From Fibrobacter sp. UWH6 (GTDB lineage: Bacteria; Fibrobacterota; Fibrobacteria; Fibrobacterales; Fibrobacteraceae): DNA of 64,000 nucleotides. The translations under genes were made by a program, and so were the position numbers. The stretch's first letter is position 1, and each line of letters begins with the position of its first letter. Below the pieces are notes generated by a model. The model did not search any database. It saw only the letters and a list, made by a program, of their open reading frames with translations, and was not told the DNA's origin. Shown here one piece after another: positions 7,858 through 15,913 of this stretch. Where the stretch lies: the NCBI RefSeq assembly GCF_900142465.1, contig NZ_FRAX01000010.1, positions 62,001 to 126,000 of the forward strand. The letters run 5' to 3'.

Positions 7858-8679
7858 AGTTCGTTGAACGCAGGAAGCTTCTGCAAAGGCAACAAGAAAG
7901 TCTCGGTGCAGTTGCTTATCGCCATACTTATCAGGCGAACCTGTTTCAAGATCTTCAGCGGAATAACCGCTGGAAATTTTTTCTAGGGTGACACGCTGCG
8001 CAGATTCATCATAGGAAAATGCTATTCGGAATGTGCGGTAGGCAAGCACCCCTGTTTTTGCATTTTCATCCAAAGTCAAACGTCGACGAGTGCCGTCAAA
8101 AACACCATCGCTAAAACCGCCTCGGCCCAACTGCACCTGAGAAAAGCTGTACAGGTCAAAGGTACTGCGTTCAGCAATCCACTCGTTCTGTTTAACAAAA
8201 AAGTCAGACGCACTCACCTGCCATTTTTCCCCATCCTGTTCGTCAACCCAGCCCGCTTTCGCGTTAGGGAACGCATCGGCCATGGGGATGTAGGGTTTAA
8301 TGTCCAGCACGGGAGTTTCGTTTAGCAAATCCGCTTCATCCACGTAAAGGGTCAATCCCTCCACTTTCAGCAAGCGAACACAGCTAAGGCCAATGGAATT
8401 GGGGCGATAGGGGCTTCGGCTTGCAAAGGTTCCTACGCGGTCCTTGCCCTTGGGCGGTACAGGAGGCCTTGTCGTGGGGCGCCAACCTTCATTTTCGTGA
8501 AATTGGAAGATGACCCAGATACGTTCAAAGCCATCCAGGTCCCGCAAGGCCGTTTCAAAATTCTGACCTTTACTCAGTTCAATGCGGCCCGGATGCCCAG
8601 CGAAAAGTCGACCCTGTCGGGGAGCCTCGTACTTGTATACAGCATCGCCAAAAAATGTACCAATGGGAGTCACTTCCAT
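7849..8679 (-). CDS. trmO: tRNA (N6-threonylcarbamoyladenosine(37)-N6)-methyltransferase TrmO
   Basis: A 276-residue member of the TsaA/YaeB (TrmO) family, which methylates N6 of t6A37 in tRNA-Thr with S-adenosylmethionine. Matching segments are TPIGTF at the N-terminus, RLFAGHPGRIEL, LDGFERIWVIFQFHEN, RVGTFASRSPYRPNSIGLS and LDIKPYIP, which cover the beta-barrel SAM-binding domain. The C-terminal 110 residues correspond to the dimer/auxiliary part found in the longer E. coli-like members. The gene stands alone on the - strand, tail to tail with the phosphatase gene, and faces away from the TAXI gene with a 58-base divergent gap. Nothing unusual is seen apart from the small 3' overlap. Confidence 0.88.
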   Translation of the reverse strand: MEVTPIGTFFGDAVYKYEAPRQGRLFAGHPGRIELSKGQNFETALRDLDGFERIWVIFQFHENEGWRPTTRPPVPPKGKDRVGTFASRSPYRPNSIGLSCVRLLKVEGLTLYVDEADLLNETPVLDIKPYIPMADAFPNAKAGWVDEQDGEKWQVSASDFFVKQNEWIAERSTFDLYSFSQVQLGRGGFSDGVFDGTRRRLTLDENAKTGVLAYRTFRIAFSYDESAQRVTLEKISSGYSAEDLETGSPDKYGDKQLHRDFLVAFAEASCVQRTLF

Positions 8680-8737
8680 GAATACAAAGTTAGAATTTCT
8701 ATTATTACCTTAGTCCCTATTCCACTGGAGTTATCCA

Positions 8738-9700
8738 ATGAAACCATCGACTTTCTTATCCAAGGTTTTGGCCACTGCCGTTTTAGCAACAGCCTCAGCA
8801 TTTCTCTTTAACGCCTGCGATTCCGCAAACGCAAATGTTCGTTTTGGTTCAGGCAACAAAGGCGGTCTCTACGACACCTTCGCCACCACCTTCGCCGAAA
8901 AAATCAACGGTGCCGACAAGACTTTCAAAATCCAGCCCAAGAACACTGCTGGTTCCCACGCCAACATCCGCCTCATGGAAGAAGGTTTTATTGACCTGGG
9001 AATTGTCCAGGCAGACATCCTCAAGGATCACCTGATGAGAAGCCGCAAGGTTTCTGCAATTTCTGCGGTGGCGGGTCTTTACACCGAATCCATCCAGATT
9101 GTGGTTTCGGCCGATTCCGAAATCAGGACCGTAGCCGATTTGCAAAACCGTCACGTCTCCGTTGGCGAAGAGGAATCCGGTGTGTTGCGCAATGCAGAAA
9201 TCATCCTGGAAGCCTACGGCATTACCTTTGAAAAAATCCAGAAGGAAAATCTCAATTTCAAGGACGCCGCAGCAGCACTTCGCGAAGGTCGCATTGACGC
9301 CTTCTTCTGCACCGCTGGCATTCCCACGCCCTCTATCAGCGAGCTTTCTGCAAACAAGAACATCCGCATTATTTCTCTGGATTCAGCAGACATGACCCGC
9401 ATCATGAACCTGCACCCAGAACTCACCGTAAGCGAGATTCCCGCCAACACTTACGCGGGCCAGGATTCTGCGGTGCAGACTCTCGGAGCCAAGGCCGTTC
9501 TCGTGGCAAGTCAGCTTTTGGACAGCGCAACCGTCGCAAAAATCACCGAAGAAATTTTCACCGTAGGCGCTCAGCAGACTGTAGGCATTCCTGTGGGATT
9601 TCACCCCGGTGCAGCGGCCGTTTACAAGACCAAGAACATGAACGTGGAAATTGCCGCACCTCTGCCCGGCCGCGGCCCCATTCCTTCTACTGGCGACTAA
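8738..9700 (+). CDS. TAXI-family solute-binding lipoprotein
   Basis: A 320-residue binding protein. The signal peptide ends in a lipobox, AFLFNAC (Cys27). The mature part has the TAXI-type fold: FGSGNKGGLYDTFATTFAE, then NTAGSHANIRLMEEGFIDLGIVQAD, a typical TAXI motif, followed by HVSVGEEESGVLRNAEIILEAYG and AALREGRIDAFFCTAGIPT. TAXI proteins normally deliver substrates, for some members glutamate or other dicarboxylates, to TRAP transporters with fused 4TM-12TM permeases. No such permease is present. Instead the GltS-type symporter starts nine bases after this stop codon, after an AAGGAGA site. The two are surely co-transcribed. A role as substrate-capturing partner for GltS is my inference. 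Confidence 0.85.
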   Translation: MKPSTFLSKVLATAVLATASAFLFNACDSANANVRFGSGNKGGLYDTFATTFAEKINGADKTFKIQPKNTAGSHANIRLMEEGFIDLGIVQADILKDHLMRSRKVSAISAVAGLYTESIQIVVSADSEIRTVADLQNRHVSVGEEESGVLRNAEIILEAYGITFEKIQKENLNFKDAAAALREGRIDAFFCTAGIPTPSISELSANKNIRIISLDSADMTRIMNLHPELTVSEIPANTYAGQDSAVQTLGAKAVLVASQLLDSATVAKITEEIFTVGAQQTVGIPVGFHPGAAAVYKTKNMNVEIAAPLPGRGPIPSTGD

Positions 9701-9709
9701 GGAGACCCG

Positions 9710-10900
9710 ATGTACAAACTTTCTTTAGACATGTATCAGACATTGGCCCTTGCCGTAGTAGTTCTTGTATTCGGCGCCAACCTGAAAAAGCAAATCAAGT
9801 TGCTGGAGAAATTCTGCATTCCCTCACCCGTTGTGGGCGGTATCGTATTCGCCTTCATTTCCTGCATTCTATACAAATTAAACATCTTGGAATTTTCCTT
9901 TGACGAGACTCTTAAATCCATCTGTATGATGGTGTTCTTTACCTCGGTAGGATTTAACGCAAACCTTAAAATCTTAAAAAGTGGAGGCATCAACTTGGTA
10001 TTGCTTCTGGTTTGCGTCTGCGTCTTGATCGTATTCCAGAATTCCCTGGCAGTCGCCTTGGCCAACCTCTTGAACGTCAGCCCGTTGGTAGGACTTTCTG
10101 CTGGATCCATTTCCATGGTTGGCGGCCACGGAACAGCGGGCGCATTCGGCCCCGTTCTCGAGGACTTCGGCATGGAAGGGTCAACAACCCTCTGTACCGC
10201 AGCAGCCACATTTGGCCTTGTGGCAGGTTCCCTGATGGGCGGCCCCATTGGTAGAAAGTTGATTATCAAGCACGACTTGCTCAAAACAGTCAAATCTCAA
10301 AACCAGGCGGAACTGAAAGAGGAACAGAGCAAGTATCGCCGTTCCGCACAGCGCTATTCTACCGCCGCATTCCAGTTGGCAATCGCCATGGGCCTCGGAA
10401 CATTGGTTTCCACGCTCCTTTCAAAGACCGGCATGACGTTCCCCTCTTACATTGGCGCCATGATCATCGCCGCCATCATGAGAAACATCTGCGAGTACAG
10501 CAGCAAGTACGAAGTCCATATGGGTGAAATCCGCGACGTTGGTGGCATTTGCCTTTCCCTGTTCCTGGGAATCGCCATGATTACCCTGAAGCTTTGGCAG
10601 TTGGCCTCCCTGGCATTGCCCCTGGTGATTTTGCTCTGCGCCCAGACACTGCTCATGTTCCTGTTCGCCTATTACGTGGTGTTCAACGTCATGGGTCGCG
10701 ATTACGATGCCGCAGTGCTTTCGGCAGGTGTGTGCGGTTTCGGCATGGGAGCCACCCCCAACGCCATGGCCAATATGCAGGCACTGACACACCGTTACGC
10801 CCCCGCCGTGAAGCCCTACCTGCTTGTGCCCATTATCGGCAGCATGTTCGCCGACTTCATCAACAGCCTCTGCATCACCTTCTTCATCAACCAGTTCTAG
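9710..10900 (+). CDS. gltS: Sodium/glutamate symporter GltS
   Basis: A 396-residue polytopic inner-membrane protein with about ten to twelve hydrophobic helices. Family signatures are the N-terminal LDMYQTLALAVVVLVFG, FCIPSPVVGGIVFA, SAGSISMVGGHGTAGAFGPVLE in the first inverted repeat and GVCGFGMGATPNAMANMQALT in the second. These Gly-rich re-entrant loops form the Na+/glutamate site. GltS imports glutamate with sodium and normally needs no binding protein. Here it sits nine bases after a TAXI-family binding-protein gene. The length equals that of E. coli GltS, about 401. The stop codon is followed by GC-rich hairpins that may end transcription. Confidence 0.9.
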   Translation: MYKLSLDMYQTLALAVVVLVFGANLKKQIKLLEKFCIPSPVVGGIVFAFISCILYKLNILEFSFDETLKSICMMVFFTSVGFNANLKILKSGGINLVLLLVCVCVLIVFQNSLAVALANLLNVSPLVGLSAGSISMVGGHGTAGAFGPVLEDFGMEGSTTLCTAAATFGLVAGSLMGGPIGRKLIIKHDLLKTVKSQNQAELKEEQSKYRRSAQRYSTAAFQLAIAMGLGTLVSTLLSKTGMTFPSYIGAMIIAAIMRNICEYSSKYEVHMGEIRDVGGICLSLFLGIAMITLKLWQLASLALPLVILLCAQTLLMFLFAYYVVFNVMGRDYDAAVLSAGVCGFGMGATPNAMANMQALTHRYAPAVKPYLLVPIIGSMFADFINSLCITFFINQF

Positions 10901-11036
10901 GGTCGGCCTTCGGCCTTTGAGGAATGAGGTCGCTTCGCTCTGAGGTATAAGAGCTTACGATTTTCCAACCTCAAAGGGGCCTTGGGCCCCGACCTCATTA
11001 CCTCACACCTCATACCATTTTCTATCTTTGCTCGCG
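10901..11036. repeat. Palindrome-rich intergenic element between gltS and prfA
   Basis: The gap is packed with short inverted repeats: GGCC-TTC-GGCC just after gltS, AATGAGGTCG at 10923-10932 mirrored by CGACCTCATT at 10990-10999, and GGGGCC-TTG-GGCCCC at 10976-10990. Variants of ACCTCAT recur. A related mix of words (CCTCAAAGGG, CGACCTCAT, GCCTCATTTT) appears at 41670-41723. It may end gltS transcription, carry the prfA promoter, or be a dispersed repeat. Confidence 0.5.
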
Positions 11037-12104
11037 ATGAAAGATAAAGCACGTAAACTCATTGAAAAGTACGAAGAACTGGAATCCGAATTGGGCAATC
11101 CCGATGTTTTGGGCGACCAGGCTCGTTACAACAAGATTCACAAGCAATACAAGGGTATTGAAAAGGCCGTAATCAAGGCTCGCGAATACCTGCAGATGCT
11201 GAATGACCAGGCAGAATGGAAGACTGCTCTTGGCGATTCTGACCCCGAAATGGTGGCCATGGCCAAATCCGAGCTCTCTACCATCGAAAAGACCATGCCC
11301 GGCCTCATTGATGAATTGCAGATTTTGATGGTTCCCAAGGATCCTTGGGACTTCCGTAACGCAACGATTGAAATTCGCGGCGGTACCGGCGGTGACGAAT
11401 CCGCCCTGTTCGCAGGCGACCTTTTCCGCATGTACCGCGCCTATTGCGAAAAGATGGGCTGGAAGCTGACCATCCAGGACCTCAGCGAAGGTACTGTTGG
11501 CGGTTATAAGGAAATCCGTGCCTATATCGAAGGCGATAGCGTTTACGGAACCTTGAAGTTTGAAAGTGGCGTACACCGCGTGCAGCGCGTCCCCGAAACC
11601 GAAACTCAGGGCCGTGTGCATACTTCCGCAGCTACCGTGGCAATCCTCCCCGAAGCTGAAGAAGTGGACGTGGAAATCCGCGAAGCAGACATCCACATGG
11701 ACACCTACCGTTCCAGTGGCGCTGGCGGTCAGTACATCAACAAGACCGACTCCGCCGTCCGCTTGACCCATATTCCCACCGGCGTGGTGGTGAGCTGCCA
11801 GACCGAACGTTCCCAGCTCCAGAACCGCTTGCACGCTATGGAAATGCTCCGTTCCCGCATTCTTGACGAAGTCATCGCCAAGAAGGAACGTGAAGAAGCC
11901 GCCAGCCGTAAGGCCCTCGTGGGTACCGGCGACCGCTCTGCAAAGATCCGTACCTACAACTATCCCCAGAACCGCGTGACCGACCACCGTATCGGCCTCA
12001 CCCTGTACAATCTGGATCAGGTAGTGGCAGGCGACCTGCAGGAAGTGATCAACGGCCTCCAGATGGCAAACGCCCAGGAAAAGTTGGGTAAGTTCAACGC
12101 CTAA
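11037..12104 (+). CDS. prfA: Peptide chain release factor 1
   Basis: A 355-residue class I release factor that terminates translation at UAA and UAG. The GGQ catalytic tripeptide is at 230-232 in SSGAGGQYINKTDSAVR. The codon-recognition motif is of the RF1 type, PET at 186-188 within VPETETQGRVHTSA, not the SPF of RF2. The N-terminal coiled coil with YEELESELGNPDVL is typical. I start at ATG 11037 (MKDKARKL); an upstream TTG at 11028 is in frame but weaker. The gene for the methyltransferase that modifies the GGQ glutamine, prmC, follows 27 bases downstream, the common prfA-prmC arrangement. The length equals the family norm. Confidence 0.97.
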   Translation: MKDKARKLIEKYEELESELGNPDVLGDQARYNKIHKQYKGIEKAVIKAREYLQMLNDQAEWKTALGDSDPEMVAMAKSELSTIEKTMPGLIDELQILMVPKDPWDFRNATIEIRGGTGGDESALFAGDLFRMYRAYCEKMGWKLTIQDLSEGTVGGYKEIRAYIEGDSVYGTLKFESGVHRVQRVPETETQGRVHTSAATVAILPEAEEVDVEIREADIHMDTYRSSGAGGQYINKTDSAVRLTHIPTGVVVSCQTERSQLQNRLHAMEMLRSRILDEVIAKKEREEAASRKALVGTGDRSAKIRTYNYPQNRVTDHRIGLTLYNLDQVVAGDLQEVINGLQMANAQEKLGKFNA

Positions 12105-12131
12105 TTCGGCGAATTCCAGGGCAGGCACAAG

Positions 12132-13049
12132 ATGGCAAACGCACCCGCAAACCAGGGCCCCATGACGGTGCTCGAAATTCTGAACCGCACCAAGGTCTTC
12201 TTCGAAAAGAAGGGCGTTCCCGACGCCTTGCTGGACGCCCAGTACATCATCAGCCATGGGCTGAAGATGAAGAGCCGCATGGACATCTACCTGAACTTCG
12301 AAAAGCCGCTGACCCCTTCCGAACTGGATGTTCTCCGCGAGATGGTAGCCCGCCGTGCCAACCGCGAACCTCTGCAGCACATCATCGGCGACACCAGTTT
12401 CCGCGGTTTCATTATCAAGTGCGACCGTCGTGCCCTGATTCCCCGCCCCGAAACAGAAAGCCTGGTAGACATGGCCCGCGAACGATTGAAAGGCGTTGAA
12501 AACCCCTTCATCGTAGAAATCGGAACCGGTTCCGGCTGCATCTCGATTTCCTGCGCCAAGGAAATCGAAAACGCCAAGGTTCTTGCCTGCGACATTTCTG
12601 AAGATGCACTTTCCCTGGCCCGCGAAAACGCCGAAGCCAATGAACTAGCCGCCCCTCAGCTGACTTTCGCCAAGGGAGACCTGCTGAACGCCGCCACCGC
12701 AGAAGCTCTGACTGCAGCCGGCCAAGATGCCAATGCCAAGATAGATTGTCTCATCGCAAACCTGCCCTACATTCCCGATTCGGAAAAGGGCAAGCTTCAG
12801 CCCGAAGTAGACAAGTTCGACCCGGAACTGGCCCTCTACGGCGGACCCGACGGACTCGACCTGGTTCGCAAGCTTCTGCAGCAGACCCAAGGCCGCCTTA
12901 ATTCTGGCGCCCCCATCCTGCTGGAAATCGGAAGCGAGCAGGCAGAAGTTCTCAAGGACGAAGCCCAGAACTACCCGTGGCTGGAATTTGCAGGAATCCA
13001 CAAGGATTATAACGACAACATCCGCTTTGTCAGCTACAAGGCAAAATAA
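12132..13049 (+). CDS. prmC: Release factor glutamine N5-methyltransferase
   Basis: A 305-residue SAM-dependent methyltransferase that methylates the Gln of the GGQ motif in release factors. The N-terminal helical domain is followed by PRPETESLVDMARE, the SAM-binding VEIGTGSGCISI and the active-site NLPYIP (Asn210-Pro212-Tyr213), the NPPY equivalent. The proximal segment KFDPELALYGGPDGLD is diagnostic of PrmC/HemK. The gene lies 27 bases after prfA and a strong hairpin terminator follows, so the two form a closed operon. The first Pro of the usual NPPY is Leu here; NxPY variants are accepted in the family. A slight N-terminal extension (about ten residues) precedes the usual start, so a later start is possible. 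Confidence 0.95.
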   Translation: MANAPANQGPMTVLEILNRTKVFFEKKGVPDALLDAQYIISHGLKMKSRMDIYLNFEKPLTPSELDVLREMVARRANREPLQHIIGDTSFRGFIIKCDRRALIPRPETESLVDMARERLKGVENPFIVEIGTGSGCISISCAKEIENAKVLACDISEDALSLARENAEANELAAPQLTFAKGDLLNAATAEALTAAGQDANAKIDCLIANLPYIPDSEKGKLQPEVDKFDPELALYGGPDGLDLVRKLLQQTQGRLNSGAPILLEIGSEQAEVLKDEAQNYPWLEFAGIHKDYNDNIRFVSYKAK

Positions 13050-13079
13050 ATAACACCTTCAGCAAAAAAAGACAATTGA

Positions 13080-13106
13080 TGCCGCAACATTGTTGCGGCA
13101 TTTTTC
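13080..13106 (+). terminator. Rho-independent terminator after prmC
   Basis: A near-perfect inverted repeat, TGCCGCAACA / TGTTGCGGCA (13080-13089 and 13091-13100), is followed directly by TTTTTC. It ends the prfA-prmC operon; on the other strand the small gene at 13120 also finishes just beyond it. Confidence 0.85.
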
Positions 13107-13119
13107 ATAGGCCTAAATA

Positions 13120-13374
13120 TTAAAAACAGCCTAACGCACTCAGAACAAAGTTCTCACTTTCGCCCATGCGGTAAAAGGGCAGAAGATCGTCGTCATCGAT
13201 ACATACATCGGCATCCATCAGCTGGAGCTGTTCATCGATGCGACGTTTAAAAGCAACAAATCCCGAATAACGATCGCGATACTCTTCAGATTCCCACATG
13301 CTGTTTTCGGGAATCTCGACAATGCGTTTACGACTAACTTTCTTACTTACCTTTTTTTCGTTTTTCATATTCAT
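13120..13374 (-). CDS. Small hypothetical protein, 84 residues
   Basis: I do not recognise this family. The product has a basic N-terminus (KKVSKKVSRKRIVEIPE), a middle with many charged residues (WESEEYRDRYSGFVAFKRRIDEQL) and an acidic CIDDDDLL stretch near the end. There is no signal peptide or membrane segment, so it is probably cytoplasmic. A clear AAAGGAATG site lies just before the ATG at 13374. The upstream region holds a possible promoter, a palindrome and a leader hairpin (see separate entries), which supports a real, regulated gene. The RlpA gene further upstream on the same strand ends 126 bases away, so this gene probably has its own promoter. It could bind nucleic acid or a partner protein, but that is only a guess from charge. 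Confidence 0.6.
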   Translation of the reverse strand: MNMKNEKKVSKKVSRKRIVEIPENSMWESEEYRDRYSGFVAFKRRIDEQLQLMDADVCIDDDDLLPFYRMGESENFVLSALGCF

Positions 13375-13380
13375 TCCTTT

Positions 13381-13457
13381 AAGGCACTCACAGACGTCTA
13401 ATTCAAAGTGCCTTTACGAGCAGTAAATATAAAAAATAGAGATGTCATATTATGACA
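13381..13457 (-). promoter_or_regulatory. Promoter/leader of the 84-residue gene with operator-like palindrome and leader hairpin
   Basis: TGTCATA-T-TATGACA at 13443-13457 is a perfect odd palindrome in an AT-rich promoter-like stretch. Between it and the gene, AAGGCACT at 13381-13388 pairs with AGTGCCTT at 13407-13414, placing a hairpin just upstream of the ribosome-binding site. This suggests transcriptional and possibly post-transcriptional control of the small gene; no regulator is identified. Confidence 0.4.
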
Positions 13458-13500
13458 CCTCGTACCTTTCTAAAAAAATGAGACGTTTCAATCCCGGCGA

Positions 13501-13947
13501 TTAATTCCCTATAACCTCGGCGTTCACCTTTGCGTGTCCTACCTTGTCCAGGCCGATTTTCTTGCCCGCAGCCACGCTCAGATCCAAAATTCTATCACCC
13601 ACATAGGGGCCACGATCATTCACACGGACAACAACACTTTCGCCGTTATCGATACGAGTCACCTTCAGCACGGTGCCAAAAGGAAATTTTTTGTGCGCGC
13701 AGGTTAGATCGTTCTGGTTAAAAATTTCGCCGCTGGCCGTCTTCTTACCATGAAAACCCGGCCCATAGTAACTGGCCTCTCCCGAGATCGTCGTACCAAT
13801 TTCGGTCTTTTCCTTGGAGGCATAATGTTTACCGGGAAAACGGACATACCCTCTTCGGGCGGCAATACTATCGGAACCGGCACAGCCAACAATAAAGGCA
13901 GACGAACAAACAAGCGCCAAAAGCAAACTCAATCCGCCTAAACGCAT
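13501..13947 (-). CDS. rlpA: RlpA-like septal-ring lipoprotein with DPBB fold
   Basis: A 148-residue lipoprotein (lipobox IVGC, Cys22) with a double-psi beta-barrel. The motif GEASYYGPGFHGKKTASGE followed by LTCAHKKFPFGTVLKVTR and VRVNDRGPYVGDRILDLS is that of RlpA, whose best-studied members are lytic transglycosylases cutting denuded peptidoglycan at the septum. The C-terminal SPOR domain of E. coli RlpA is absent, as in many short homologues, so targeting to denuded glycan would need another route. The catalytic Asp of the DRGPY motif is present. The gene is last in a - strand series; the TPR lipoprotein gene ends nine bases upstream, so they are probably co-transcribed. Confidence 0.88.
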   Translation of the reverse strand: MRLGGLSLLLALVCSSAFIVGCAGSDSIAARRGYVRFPGKHYASKEKTEIGTTISGEASYYGPGFHGKKTASGEIFNQNDLTCAHKKFPFGTVLKVTRIDNGESVVVRVNDRGPYVGDRILDLSVAAGKKIGLDKVGHAKVNAEVIGN

Positions 13948-13956
13948 CCGCCGTTC

Positions 13957-15867
13957 CTATTCAAAGTCATACATACTATTGTATGTATTCTCGAGGATTT
14001 CGTCTTCCTTGCTCTTGACCTCGGCCTTCTTTTCTTCGGGCTTCTGGTTGAGCTGTTCGTAATACTGAGCCGAGAGTTTGTTGATGTGGGCCTCGCTAGT
14101 CTGAACACGCTTGCGGAGACGCTTCAAGTCATCATCAGAAATCGTCAGGCGAGAATTCAACTTCCTAGCGGCTTCCTTACCCCAGGGCGTGTCACCATGC
14201 TTATCGCGAAGGACCTTGTAAATGGCAAAGACGCTGTCAACGCGTTCCGGGTTCATTCGGAAATAGACGGCCTTCATGTACAGGGCCTGAACACCGGACT
14301 GGGTTTCGGGATACTCCTGATAAAGACTGTCAAAGGAATCAAAGGCATGGGCATAAGCAGAATCCACCAGTTCCATCTGATCCAGGGGCATTTCCGATGC
14401 GACAGTCCACAAGCTTTCTGCCACCATATATCGATCCCTGGCCAGATCTTCCTGTGTCTTGAGGGTAACACGCATACCGAGGTTTGCCTGGGCCTGCTTT
14501 CCATATTCCGTATCCGGATATTTTTCTACGATTTCCTTGTAGATTTCTTCGGCGGCATCCGGGTCATGCAAAAATTCATCGTAGATGAAGGCCTTGGCGT
14601 AAGTCGCTTTCAGGACCCTCGCGCTATCCTTGGATTCGTTAATAATGACGTCCAACCTTGCAACAGCGCTATCCGTCTCAGACAGTTTGAAAAGGAACAA
14701 TTCCGCAATCTGGAATTCCGTTCCGAAGAAATTATCCACATTGGGAATGGAGTCGGCCCGGTCATCGTCATTCTGCTTGCGCATGGCCAGCAAACGTTTT
14801 AAAGCATCCCTACGTTCGCGGCTCTTCTGACCCCAATCGCTAATGGTCCTAGAAGTAAAACTGCTATCGTAATAGACAACGGCCTGCTCATAATTCAAGG
14901 TTTTGTGCTGTTCGTAATCGCCCAGGTTATAGTAGCTTCTTGCCGCATGCACGGATCTCGGATATTCGGAATTCACCTTCTGGAAAACAATGAACGCATC
15001 GGGATAACGCTGAGCCATCATGGTGATTTCGCCAATACGGACCAGATAATCCGGCTGCTTGGTTTCAAATTCAGGTTCCTTGTAGAGTGCCTTATACTCG
15101 TCAGCGGCAGGAAGGAACTGTCCAACATTCACCAGACATTCAGCACCCTGTTCTCCGGCGGTCTGACGTTCACGGGAGTTCAGCAGTTTAATCTCTTCGG
15201 CCACATAATGTTCACGAGCCTTTTCCCAATTTTCTTTCTTGAAATAAAGACCTGCTAATCTAAAATGGGCCTTGCCACGCATAAAGGGAGTACCCATGGT
15301 ATCGGCAAGAACTGCTTCTAGAGAGGCGATAGCCTGGTCGGGGAATTCAGCCTGTTCATCAAGAAGCGAAAGAAGGTTCAGCCCCTGGAAGTAATAGGGA
15401 TGGTCCTTGGAAGCGACAACCGGTTCCAGGGCAAAACGGCTAATATTATATTCATGATTCTTGTAGAGACAGTAGGCACGCTGGTATTCTACCGCCGGCA
15501 TTGAATCGTAATCAGAGAAATAACGTTCGTACTCGTCGTACTTGGTAATGGCCTTGTCCCATTCCTGCTTATGTCTAAAAGATTCGCCAATCAGGAAGAC
15601 AGCCTCTGCGGTACGCTTCTTGTTGTTGGGGAAACGTTCCAGCACGCGGGATCCCTTTTCGATCACCTTGTCATACTTCTGACGTTCTTCGGGACTGGGC
15701 CTAGATTCCTCGGCATCGGCAACACTATCCTGGCGGGCAGTGCGCATCTCTCCGGCTTCATCATAAAGACGTTCCGCATTGAACATGTGGTTCAAGTAAG
15801 CACAGCAGGTACACCCTTCAAGAAAGAAGGCGAGCAGGGCAAAAGCTATAATCTTAAACTTGAACAT
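13957..15867 (-). CDS. Tetratricopeptide-repeat lipoprotein, 636 residues
   Basis: The signal peptide ends in a lipobox, FFLEGC (Cys19), so the protein sits in the envelope. Most of the rest is helical repeats with TPR spacing, for example KGSRVLERFPNNKKRTAEAVFLIGESF, YPDTEYGKQAQANLGM and LYQEYPETQSGVQALYMKAVYF. These resemble the TPRs of outer-membrane assembly and division lipoproteins (BamD/YbgF-like), although the protein is far longer. The C-terminus is charged and Lys/Glu-rich. It is flanked in the same direction by another TPR protein and RlpA, which suggests a shared role in envelope or wall assembly, but no specific function can be assigned. Confidence 0.75.
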   Translation of the reverse strand: MFKFKIIAFALLAFFLEGCTCCAYLNHMFNAERLYDEAGEMRTARQDSVADAEESRPSPEERQKYDKVIEKGSRVLERFPNNKKRTAEAVFLIGESFRHKQEWDKAITKYDEYERYFSDYDSMPAVEYQRAYCLYKNHEYNISRFALEPVVASKDHPYYFQGLNLLSLLDEQAEFPDQAIASLEAVLADTMGTPFMRGKAHFRLAGLYFKKENWEKAREHYVAEEIKLLNSRERQTAGEQGAECLVNVGQFLPAADEYKALYKEPEFETKQPDYLVRIGEITMMAQRYPDAFIVFQKVNSEYPRSVHAARSYYNLGDYEQHKTLNYEQAVVYYDSSFTSRTISDWGQKSRERRDALKRLLAMRKQNDDDRADSIPNVDNFFGTEFQIAELFLFKLSETDSAVARLDVIINESKDSARVLKATYAKAFIYDEFLHDPDAAEEIYKEIVEKYPDTEYGKQAQANLGMRVTLKTQEDLARDRYMVAESLWTVASEMPLDQMELVDSAYAHAFDSFDSLYQEYPETQSGVQALYMKAVYFRMNPERVDSVFAIYKVLRDKHGDTPWGKEAARKLNSRLTISDDDLKRLRKRVQTSEAHINKLSAQYYEQLNQKPEEKKAEVKSKEDEILENTYNSMYDFE

Positions 15868-15913
15868 ATCAGGTCAAAAATACAAAAAAGGCAATGGTAC
15901 TCAATCGCAAATT

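Noticed and set aside
11022-12380. 452-codon - strand frame spanning prfA and prmC
   Set aside because: Both + strand genes are certain housekeeping genes; the reverse frame is a shadow.
13080-13106. Possible binding site or attachment core near prmC
   Set aside because: The perfect stem followed by T5 right after a stop codon is better explained as a terminator.
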